The notes below the pieces were generated by a model, which had not been told where the DNA came from, searched no databases, and saw only the letters and a program-made list of their open reading frames with translations. Made by a program: the position numbers and the translations under genes. Below, in pieces: positions 1 to 10,000 of a DNA stretch of 46,000 nt (the first letter of the stretch is position 1; each line of letters opens with the position of its first letter). The DNA lies in contig CAIIXF020000035.1 in NCBI GenBank assembly GCA_903813345.2, positions 1 through 46,000 on the forward strand, read 5' to 3'. The stretch is from Owenia fusiformis. Taxonomy: Eukaryota; Annelida; Polychaeta; Sabellida; Oweniidae.

Positions 1-1558
1 TTTGTTTTTTTTTTGGTTTGAAGAAGCAACCTTTTGTTTACAAAGTAAACATAATTGTTCAAAAGCTTTATTATGTGAACTGAGGTGCTTTGTTATTGCC
101 TTCATTCTTAGAAAATGTGTGACTAAAATGAATCTGAGTATGGGCGTTGTCCTTACAAATGGCATAAGTGGAGTTATAAAAATATGGCCCTCGAGATTTT
201 GAAATCATATTGAAGCTGATACTTGTCTCTTTATAACCATGCAAAACTTGAAAACTTTTGTAAGGCCAAATTCTCAGAAATGTAGAAATCTTGTCACTGG
301 GTTCTGAATGTTCTGTCATGGAACCTATAACTTGCTACATTAACAGTTACTTATCAGTGCCATTATCAACCCAAATAATTGATCAATTTAAACTTCATAA
401 GTACCACCTTTACACCACCTGTAAATAAGCTTTGCTCCGGGATTGTCTACAAAACTATTGCAGCTTTTTAATTAATTTTGTCGTAAAAACTTCATTGTAT
501 TACACAGTTGGAACATAAAACTTCCACATTATGGTTCAGACAAGTGCATGCGTCTGAAACTGTAAAGCTTTAAGGAATTGTGTTGTACTTGCGAATGTTC
601 CCCCTGCTGACAAATAATGTATATAAATTCATAGCTCTCTATATCGTCCAGATACGAAATAGTTGTTAAGCTAGGGAATATTCTATGCAGTGACAATTAA
701 TCATAGGCAAGCAAGTGGATATTAAAATATTACTCTTTAACCATAGGATTCTATCGACCCACATTTATTGTGAAAGCATTGTTTTTCTATGTGAAATCGT
801 AGACTATTCCATGAGCTTGTTAAAATAACTCTTCTTATTGGCTAAGCTGTGACAGCTTGATTAATAGGTGCAACCAGGTCTAAAACTGTGGGCCTTATCT
901 TACAATTAAACTACAAACACTGTCCAAGCATCTTGTTACCGCTTTACTCCAGCATAAAATCAATTAAACCATCAAAATGCTGTCATCTTTAACTCATCAT
1001 ATTTCTTTATTTAAGCATATTCAGATTATAATTTTTATATTACTAAAAAGTTTATTCTGTCACTGTTTTATCTGTGCTAATTTTGGTCGCTCTGTTGTTT
1101 TTTTCACAATCTTAGATTAAAAGTTGATTCTTATTAGAATCTTATGTTATTTTTTTACCCTGCAGAGCAGAACTCTCATGGCAGCAGGCCTGTCAACTTG
1201 GAAACACCTAACATGAGTGACTTACAAATGTTGAACATCCAAATCTGAACACCTTGGCCACATTTTGAGCACCTTTGTTTACATTTTATTGTATATAAAC
1301 AAACTTTGGATACCTCAAAAATTTCAAGACATACTATATTTCCACCGTTGAAAATGATGTAAACAGTAAACTGGTTTTGTTATTAATTTAACAATGTTAT
1401 CATGTACAATTGCCTGAGACATCTTGGGAGCTAATTCTTTAGAGAAGAGGCGTTAAGTAATTTTACCAACATGACCATTGATCTCAATATTGGGGGATAG
1501 ATGCTCAGCTCGTCAAGGAAACAATAATAAAAACTATTTTAAAAATTAAATTGTTTAC
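1..1558. other. Non-coding stretch, no gene recognised
   Basis: AT-rich sequence with no ORF that reads like a protein and no exon I can support. It holds one solitary diverged copy of the palindrome satellite (listed separately). It probably includes intronic or upstream sequence of the plus-strand DUF7869-type gene, whose earlier exons I could not find. Confidence 0.5.
671..840. repeat. Solitary diverged copy of the 5.6-6.4 kb palindrome satellite
   Basis: The stretch holds GAATATTCTATG, the string GGCAAGCAAGTGGAT, an ACCATAGGATTCTAT block, AAAGCATTGTTTTTCTATG and ATGAGCTTGTTAAAAT. They occur in the same order and spacing as in one unit of the tandem array at 5620-6480. It is therefore a dispersed single unit of that family, 5 kb away and beyond the DUF7869-type gene. 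This argues that the unit moves or spreads and is not only a local expansion. Confidence 0.75.
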
Positions 1559-1715
1559 CTTCTGTTGTCAGCTCCAGCCATTTCTTATGTATGCTTGATC
1601 TGGATGGGCCTGCATCTCTCAATGCCCTACTGACCGCGTTATACCTTAAAAGACTGTCGAATGGCAATGTGATGTTGCGTTCTTCAGTTTCGTTATTTGC
1701 ATCTCTTACACAGAA
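1559..1715 (-). CDS. Possible single exon of an unrecognised protein
   Basis: On the minus strand an open segment of 157 bp lies between a pyrimidine-rich acceptor (intron AG at 1717-1716) and a GTAAAC donor at 1558. It encodes about 52 residues beginning FCVRDANNETEERN and ending KKWLELTTEG. The composition is balanced and soluble, unlike the leucine/phenylalanine-rich translation of flanking AT-rich DNA, and for that reason I list it. I do not recognise a family and found no partner exons. It is opposite in strand to the DUF7869-type gene that starts 300 bp away, so it would belong to another gene or a decayed element. It could also be chance. Confidence 0.3.
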
Positions 1716-1999
1716 CTGTAAATCATAATAAGTACATATGTAAACATTTAGTGGGTTAATCGAGTTCGCTTGTTTATTCAATTGATAAAACAAAGCAAAT
1801 AAATACATTACAATCTATTTTAATGAGCAATCTAAAGTGCTTAATATTTGCTCGAATGAATTATCTTGATGCTAACTTTGAAAGAATAAACTTCATTGAC
1901 AATGAACACAAGAACAAAGCGTCCGTATGTGAACTACGCATAGTGTATTCTCTTATTTTTACTTACCTTGATAAATCCTGCTGTTTTTTGTTGATCAAG

Positions 2000-4900
2000 A
2001 CTGAAAACAAATATGTGTTAGGATTTTGTGAACTGTTGGTTAGAAGAAAGGTCTTCAAAGAAGTAAGTCCTTGATCACTGACTTAGAATTTAAAATACTA
2101 AAATCTGAACTGAATTTCTTTAAAAATAGAAATAACAAATGTCTTTCATTTATGTTATTATATAAGTTTAAGAACATGTGTACGTAATTTCAAATTCCGG
2201 GAAGTATGTATCAGTTGCTTTATATTGCATCAACCTTAACAAAACAAGTGTTTCCAGGTCCATATTTCATTTCTAATTGTGGGGCACACGCACGAGGATA
2301 TCGACGCGTTTTTCCACAACATCGCTGACCTGCTGCGCACAAATGAAGCAGAAACATTTGATGAACTCACAAAGCTCCTCCCAGATGTCGAAGTCATAGG
2401 GTCGATTTTTGATTTCAGAGAGTGGATATCACCACATCTGGAAACGATACGGCATCACACAACACCATTACATTTCAGGTTTATTGAAACCAGCGAAGGT
2501 GTCAGGTTATATTATAAAGGGCTACAGGATCAACCATGGATTGAATCAAACGGAATACTAAAATCAGAACCCAAAGGAGTTCCCAATCTGGTCAAGCCTG
2601 ATTTTTCGAAACTTGGCATTGAACTCATCGAAAAGAACCAAAGGTTCCTGAGGCCGCTTTATAGTGATCAGCGCAATGACACTCAGTATAAATGGTGGGC
2701 AGAGTACATCAAAAGGATCAAATCACTGATTACTTCTGATCAGGAGCTACGCCAGTATATGCTTCGACACCAAAAGCCATGGCCTTTAGATCAACTTCCC
2801 ATTCAGTTTGATGAACCTACAGACAATGTTCCCAGCGATGCTATCCCAAAGGAGATATCAAAAATGCTACAAGATGAGATGGAAACACCAAATGTAAGAA
2901 TTTGAATTTCACTGTCTTATCATCGCCAAAATAATTATGTCCTCAATGGGATTCAATTCTTATTTTCAATCGTTCAATAAGAATCAAACATTCTAGTTAA
3001 GTAAATTCACAATTGAAGTATGTATGTTATGAAAAATGTGTTGTTTTTCATAATTGAATCAAAGCCTTCAGTTCCATCATATATTGCAAATGTATATGAC
3101 CTCCAATTTCATTCTGGGCATTGCTATAGGTAAATGTTGGTAACACACAGGGAAAGAAACCATCCACCACCTCAGGGAGGAAGAAAAAAGTGCAGGTTGA
3201 CCAAAACAAAAAACGTAAGTATTTATGTTTAATTGTAGAAGAACAATGTCATAAGATACATTTCCATTGCCCCTGTTATAAACTAGTATTCTTTATACCT
3301 TTAAGTCAACAAGATTATTATCTTTAAATCGAGTCAATGATAAGCTTGATTTTTTAATACATTAATTCCCTGTACATCATATATCCCTGTATCATTAAGG
3401 ATCCACCCAAAGCCATGACAAGGCTCATTAAGTGCTCCATTCGCAAACGCGCACGTGGAGTTCATAGGTCAAATCTTAGTTTCGATTAAACACATCTCAC
3501 AAGTCAACTCTGATGCCATAAATAAAAAATAATAATTATAACCAAACATGCATTGAACCATGTGGAAATGAAGTCTTTCTTACTCATTCCTGGCCAAGCA
3601 GAACCCCGGATCAGAACAGAGTATTTACAGTTTTGGGTTTACACAGTAGCTTTGCCAGTTGAATTCAATATACTGGTTTTGTTCGTAACGTTATGTTCTT
3701 TTCTTCAATATTATTCCAGTTATCCAATTATTCTGCCAATACTTTACCATCGGATTAACGAAGACATCAGTCTGTCGGTATACTAAATGTGTCAAACACC
3801 ACCCTTTGAATTTATTTGATTGAAAAAATAACAGGAACTACCCAATTGATTTTTTACATACATAAAACGTTTTTGGCTTCCATGTAGGTTCCCCTCAACG
3901 CTCTGTACACACTGCCCCTAAAGTTAGGAAGAAACAAGTGAATAACGATCACAACAAAAGTGAGTATGATGTATATATTTCTAGTAAACCCTTATCATCT
4001 TATTATAATTTGTAGTACCTTAATATACATAACTATATTTATATATTTATGGGGTATAGAACAACCATACTAAAGCGATGGATCGTGCGTTCGATCCCTA
4101 GTTGGGTGGGGTAGCATAGGATTTTATTCTGTTCTTTTTAAATAATCATAATACACGCACGATGTAGACTTTTAGTTCATGATGCATTAATACCTTATAT
4201 TTATATTGTATGTAGAATCAACACCCAAGCCCACATCCACATCCCTTACAGTGAAAAAGAAAAGAGTACATGCAGAACAAAATAAAAGTATGTATATTTG
4301 TTTTATTTGAAATTGGTTACTTAAATGTTATGAGAGAGAGCTTAGTGTCCAATGTATCCAAAATACTGCATATATTTGGAGAAACACTGTCATATAGACG
4401 TGTTTTTGTTGTTTGTGTATTTTTAGTGTTAGACATATGTTGGTCATTCTTTGATGATTATAGTTTAAGATTTACTCGACACCATACTATGATTTGTTTT
4501 TCATGCAGAATCCACCCTTAACCCCACACCAATAGCCCGTGTAGCAAGAAAGAAACCTGTTGGACAGGTTAAGCATAACAAGGGTAAGTATTGTGGTAGT
4601 TTGCAAATCATTACCAAAGACTACTCCATTGGATTAGATACAAGCATATTTTGAGATGGTTCCGTATTGAACATGATACAGTTATGTATCTCAAAATACA
4701 ATATTCATGGATTCCAATAAAATTGTTATGAGGCATGCTGAAACCAATTTAACAATAGCTTATGAAATGACACAACTAAGTATATTTTGAACAAAAAATT
4801 TTAGGGGCAATTTTGTAGAAAATATGGATTAAAAAAATGCAGGATTTGCTCTTTTATTCTACATTAATTGATGTACTATCGTATTGCAAAACCCAACTAA

Positions 4901-5057
4901 ATTGTGTGGATTTCTTCTGTTAAAGGGAATGTTTAATAATCATGGCTTAACGTTGAGAATTTACCGAAACACAGAAATACAGTAACAAAATGTTTCCATT
5001 GCAGCGTCCATGAGACGACACACTTCAGGACACACAACAGATAAACGTGATAAATGA
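2000..5057 (+). CDS. DUF7869-type protein, 3' part of gene, seven exons
   Basis: Exons proposed from splice sites and frame are 2000-2062, 2258-2893, 3151-3214, 3888-3959, 4216-4287, 4509-4583 and 5005-5057 (stop TGA). All phases agree. The first encodes ENKYVLGFCELLVRRKVFKE; the second starts VHISFLIVGHTHEDIDAFF. The FLxVGHTHEDID signature after an ENK-YV-GF-ELLV-R-VFK block is, from memory, the hallmark of the DUF7869 family, which occurs in many copies in marine invertebrates and is suspected to derive from mobile elements. The remainder of exon 2 is charged with many Trp and Pro residues. Four following mini-exons encode a basic tail. The 5' part, with the start codon, was not found: no convincing upstream exon appears between 1 and 1999, so it lies either there unrecognised or outside the window. 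Molecular function is unknown. The first exon's acceptor (AAG at 1997-1999) is the least certain boundary. Confidence 0.7.
3151..4583 (+). repeat. Tandemly duplicated mini-exons encoding basic repeats
   Basis: Four successive small exons of 64, 72, 72 and 75 bp encode related peptides. Each has a Ser/Thr/Pro-rich first half, then a V-(K/R)KK-x-V core and a terminal (Q/H)NK. Examples are SPQRSVHTAPKVRKKQVNN, STPKPTSTSLTVKKKRVH and STLNPTPIARVARKKPVG. The last three are symmetrical phase 1-1 exons, so any number can be added or skipped without breaking the frame. Donors are GTAAGT, GTGAGT, GTATGT and GTAAGT. Introns are 673, 256 and 221 bp. The encoded tail resembles the Lys/Ser/Pro tails of nucleic-acid-binding proteins, but no named domain is seen. 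Confidence 0.65.
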
Positions 5058-5254
5058 ATGCAAACGTATTTATATGAGTGAACAGTGAGTGAAACCGTGA
5101 ATGAGATACTAAGGAAATGGAACGATACCAAATGGTTTCTATACTAATGGATGCTACCTGTAGAGTATATTGAATGATAAAACTCGAGTTTGAGTGTAAC
5201 GCTAACCATACTTGACAGTCCATTCATAGCCGCAAAACTCGTTGAAAACCTTAA

Positions 5255-5400
5255 TGCCTGGGTCACAATTGCACCAATTCATCGGCCGGCACCCGGCCGA
5301 TTGAGTATCCTGTTCACAAACGTAGGCCCATTCAATTTTGAACAGAATAATCAATCAGGAGGGCGCCGGCCGATGAATCGCAGCAAATGTGGCCCAGGCA
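5255..5400. mobile_element. 146-bp palindromic MITE, PIF/Harbinger-like (copy 1)
   Basis: The element starts TGCCTGGGTCACAATTGCAC and ends GCAAATGTGGCCCAGGCA. The two halves are inverted repeats over about 60 bp each, with a GC-rich GGCCGGC section. Flanking trinucleotides are TAA (5252-5254) and TCA (5401-5403), close to a duplicated TAA; three-base TWA target duplications are typical of PIF/Harbinger elements. A second copy lies at 17762-17901 with a perfect TTA duplication. No transposase is encoded. Confidence 0.8.
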
Positions 5401-5402
5401 TC

Positions 5403-5610
5403 AGGTGCAGTGGTACTTAACAGGAAATGACAAAACAGGAATTGACAAAAACTGTGGCATTTTAGACATTTTCAAACAAAGATAACAGAGTTCTGTCTTG
5501 ACCTCTAGTCAATTCAAATAGTTCCACATATCATTTACAGGACCAGGATCACAATGTCCATGGTCAGAATGACCCTAAACACGATGAAATAACTTTTTCA
5601 GCCCGCTGTA
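5403..5610 (+). pseudogene. Decayed copy of the ORF at 12848-13054 / 37375-37581
   Basis: The sequence GGTGCAGTGGTACTTAACAG onward aligns through about 205 bp with the 68-codon ORF in the inverted-repeat arms. Shared blocks are TTAACAGGAAATGACAAAAC, AGTTCCACATATCATTTACA and GATGAAATAACTTTTTCAGC. This copy has in-frame stops and small indels, so it is not coding. The homology stops at about 5610 and begins right at the MITE boundary, so the insertion may have removed its upstream part. This shows the short ORF is a dispersed unit and not simply an exon of the neighbouring gene. Confidence 0.7.
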
Positions 5611-5619
5611 AATAATCAG

Positions 5620-6480
5620 TGTCAACTAATTATAGGCAAGCAAGTGGATATTTAAATATTACTCTATAACCATAGGATATTCTGAAAGCATTGTCTTTCT
5701 ATATGTAATCGTAGAATATTCCATGAGCTTGTTAAAATAATTCTTCTTATTGCTATGGAATATTCTATGAAGTGACAAGTACTTATTTAAGGCAAGATAG
5801 TGGATTTTGAATTATTTCTCTATTACCATAGAATATTCTATGGAGCTACATTTGTTGTGAAAGCATTGTTTTTCTATGTGTTATTATAGAATATTCTATG
5901 AGCGTGTTAAAACTATTTTTCTTATTCCTATAGAATGTTCTATGAAGTACAATGAAGTTATTTCAGGCAAGCAAGTGGATTTTAAATAATTGTCTATTAC
6001 CATAGAATATTCTATGGAGCTACGTTATGAAAGAGTTGTTTTTCTATGGATAATCATTCTATGCGCGTGTTAAAACTATTTTTTTTATTTCTATAGAATA
6101 TTCTATGAAGTGTAATGAAGTTATTTTAGGCAAGCAAATGGATTTCAAATAATTGTCTATAACCATATAATATTCTATGGAGCTACATTTTGAAAGAGTT
6201 TCTTTTCTATGGGTAATCATAGAATATTCTATGAGCGTGTTAAAACTATTTTTCTTATTTCTATACAATATTCTATGAAGTGTAATGAAGTTATTTAAGG
6301 CAGGCAAGTGGATTTTAAATAATTGTATATTACCATAGAATATTCTATGGAGCTACATTATCATAGAATATTCTATGAGCTTGTGAAAATCATTTTCTTA
6401 TTGGCATCATAGAATATTCTATGGGGTTGTAATTAGTCCATTTTATATATAACATGAGATTATTGTGTAGATTATTCTAT
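5620..6480. repeat. Tandem satellite built on the palindrome CATAGAATATTCTATG
   Basis: About five units of 165-180 bp. Each carries roughly three copies of a 16-bp palindrome in fixed contexts: ACCATAGAATATTCTATGGA, then ATAGAATATTCTATGAGC, then CTATAGAATATTCTATGAAG. Between them lie conserved spacers such as GGCAAGCAAGTGGATTTTAA and GTGTTAAAACTATTTTTC. Exact copies of the 16-mer stand at 5827, 6001, 6218, 6334, 6362 and 6408, with some ten one-to-few-base variants. The core AGAATATTCT also fits two inverted nGAAn heat-shock-element half sites, which may be coincidence. No ORF of interest lies within. Confidence 0.85.
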
Positions 6481-6712
6481 GGGAAAGGATTACCTGAAAA
6501 CTTGTAAGTTATTTAAGTTTGTATTGAGTCAAGATAAAAAAATGAGCACGAGAAAAAAAGATGAGGGTGTCAAATAAATGTACCATCGAGATATTGTAGG
6601 CCCATGAATTAATTTTATCTTATATAGTATATATTTTTCATATGCATATATTAATTTAACGGGGTAAAAATGACGGAATAAACGGGTTTTTCCCTTTTTA
6701 AATAGTTTGGAC

Positions 6713-7038
6713 TATATTTTTCAAATTATATTGTTACCACTCAAAAGATGACCATTAAATTGACGATGTGTTAAATTTTTAGATTTTTTGGTTTAAGAGA
6801 AACGTGTGTTCAAAAAGTTCTCCATATCTCCATACCACTCCTTTCTCTGTTCCTTGTGAACAGGTAAATTTTGAAAATTAACCCTAAAACAGGGTTCCTT
6901 GTTCCCAGTTGACATGTGTTCCATACAGTGATCTTCCGTTAACACGTAAGTCAATGGAAAAATATTTGGCTCTTTAGAAAACTGTTCCTTGTTGACAGGC
7001 GTTCCAAAGAAAGATGTTCCATCGGACAGATTTTACTG
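6713..7038 (-). mobile_element. Truncated pogo/Tigger-like element end
   Basis: Reverse complement of the first 326 bp of the element at 43391-44676, including its terminal CAGTAAAATC motif (7038 inward). The element is cut off at the outer edge of the inverted-repeat arm (6713), where the sequence turns into unrelated AT-rich DNA. This makes the left outer junction the derived one. Confidence 0.7.
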
Positions 7039-7082
7039 TATATTTTTACTATATATTTTTTCAAATGCTTTCAATAATTGTT

Positions 7083-10000
7083 TTAGTCTTTTGTTGACGA
7101 GCGTCGTTTGACTTTTGGTGATTTAGATGTTACATTTATTTTCTCATTTGTATCGTCTTTGGGTTCTACCTTATCTGTATATGGTTTGGTTCTGGTATGA
7201 ATAGATGTCTTTGGCCTTGGTGGTTTCGAATACAGAGTCCTTGCTGTTTCAGAAGGTTGGATGGCTGCTGCAGATTTCACTCGCCTTTTAACAGTACTAC
7301 TAGACATTGATTTCTTGTTTCTTTCTGGTGTACTCTTAGGACTTCCTCCATCAGAGTTCTTAGCACAAGCTCTGGGCTCAGTAATACTGGAAGACCTCGG
7401 TCTTGACCTCAGAGGAAATGCTGATTTTGCTCTTTGTTTGGCGAATTCACCAACTAAATCCTTTTTGGGCTTGTTCACTGCCACCTTGTCGTATAACGTT
7501 GAATTGAATATTTCCTGTTGGCGTTTAACATTTGCTGGTTCTAAAGTTGTGACATCTATACCATCATACACGTGTTTAGATCTAGCTTCATCAGCCATTC
7601 CCTTCGCCTGAAAGGTAAAAATACAAAGTATCCACTGATTGTTTCAGCTGATGTTGTCAATTTAGATTACTTGTTGTCAGTAGACTGTTGTTTTTACATT
7701 GGAACGACAAAGTAAAGATGAAAGCTTTAAATATCGTGAGTAGGCTAAAGTCACATTTCTCGGGAAACAAGTCAATATACATTTTAAGTTCAGCATTTCA
7801 ACTGCTACTCACGATAAATGTCCATAACAACATGTGTTTAATATACTTTTCTCGAGAAGATTGTCAGTACGTTGTTTTTCAAGCTTGCCTGCATTCGGAA
7901 AATATCCGAACAGATGGAGCATTCCCTTAAGTGACCATCGGACATGCCTGACTTGCACTGATATGGCCTGAACTTACCCAAATAAAGAACGCTGCAGCTC
8001 CAGCGCTAACAGCCTTAACATCATCTAGGGAGGTTCTTTCCAAAATCTCCCGGACTCGAAGAACTATTTCAATATGAAGGTCATCGAAGTCCAAATCTTT
8101 CAAACGTCGCATAATTCCATTCTGTCCAGTATTCTGTAGGAGACGCTGACAGTTGTTCCATACCTGAGTACAGAAAACAATAGGTAGGTATAAACTAAGA
8201 TGAATAATTGGTGATTAGTGGTGGCACAACTTTTGAATTGGTTTGGAAGGTTTCCCTCTTGGTAATCACGTGCAGTGTCAAATGTGTGTCTTACTTTGGC
8301 CTTCAAATATAGTATTACATTATCTTTGTTCTGCCATCTTCTATAACCTGACAAGACTTTGCTAGTTTCAACTTAACACGCTAGCGTACAGGCGTATAGA
8401 GTCGTGTAAAAGATGGCAAGATTTCCATAATATAACATAACATAACATGAAAGTGATAAAAAACTTTAACAGACCTTAGACTCTCCTTCGTGGCTCCTCA
8501 ACAGTAGCAGGCTTGCGATCATCACATTGTGTACGCCTGTGTGTGGCGTTCGATATCCTCTTAGTTCCGACATCGTCTTTGCATCTAAGTCCAACACGGC
8601 ATGCTGGTACACCTTGATCCGTTTTAGCTGACCAAGTAGATGATGCGCTCTTGGATATTCAGTTATATCTTTATGATGTCCTTCCTTCTCAATTGTCTCT
8701 AGCAGACTTTCCAGATCACCAAGTTGTCTTCTTCTCATTGCTAGCAGAAGTTCTAAAACATTAAGTTAAAGTTAGTTCATTTTACACATCGACAGTCGCC
8801 AGGTATTTTATCAACAAGACCCCGGCCAATTCACTTAGAGAGATCTCAATCTGTATATCGAGAGTCGCTCGTCAAGTTATCATTCAGACAACCCCTCGAC
8901 GCGGAGTGTCTTTTTCATGATCTTAATGAATGAAAAATTGTAAAAAATGAAACAGCTTTGAAGATGAGTTCAATTATTTGTTTCTTAATGTAAAAGGTAA
9001 TGTATTCACGTTCATGTGCCTGTGTTATATTTAATGTGAAGCAAACATTAAGACGATTCAACGACATTAAATCATACATTGATCCACTTGTATACATTTT
9101 TATCATCATAATTTTAAAACCTCTTTCTAATGTCAAGCATCTTATCCTAAGATTGGCCTTGTTGATAAGTGTCTGGTGGTTATCTATACTGTCCTTCAAT
9201 CGTAACACTCTCCTGATAGCCTCCTCAAGAAGTCGTATGCTTGTCCCCTCTAGTCCCAAGACGATTGCATCAACAGCCATGACCTAATAACGTAATGATA
9301 TTGATTAAACAATAAGCATATTTTACACACAGAAATATATCGCTTCATTTTCAGTTTGACCATTGATAATACCCGTAGTGGAAATGTAGTGTCTTCTACC
9401 ATTAGTATTGTGATCATTTGTTGAGTAAATTAATGCAATAAAATTGATATGGTATTTGTGATATAATCAAATGATTTATACATACTGACTCGTCTAGTTC
9501 GTCATTCTTGTTTTCCTCAACCTTTTCTGTATCTATCTCGACGTCCTGTTCATTTTCTATTTCATTTTGTGCCTCAGTTGCTCTTTGCTCCATGTATTCC
9601 CTTTGTTCTACTTTGATGATTTCTTTAGCTTTTTCGAACTCATGTCCAATGCTCTCCAATATTTGTTCATCATGATCAACAGGTTCGCCAGACACCTTCG
9701 AAGGAAATGAAATACCAGTACACGTACATTGATACATTAACCCTGTTACCGTAAATGAAAGAAATAGTCAAGCACAATGCCCAAATAGGAGAAACAAAAT
9801 TGTAGCAATGAAATCAGTGCGAAAGGTAAGAAAGAATGTCACACAAGGTTGTGTTGAGCACGGCCCTACCTTGAACTTAAGCAGGCCTTTATATTCTTCA
9901 GAGTCACCAAGTTTGGCACATACGGTAACATCCCCTTCTCCATCTATTCTGATCTGTTCTAACCATAAGTCGGTAGTCCCAACAACGTTTACCATATCTA

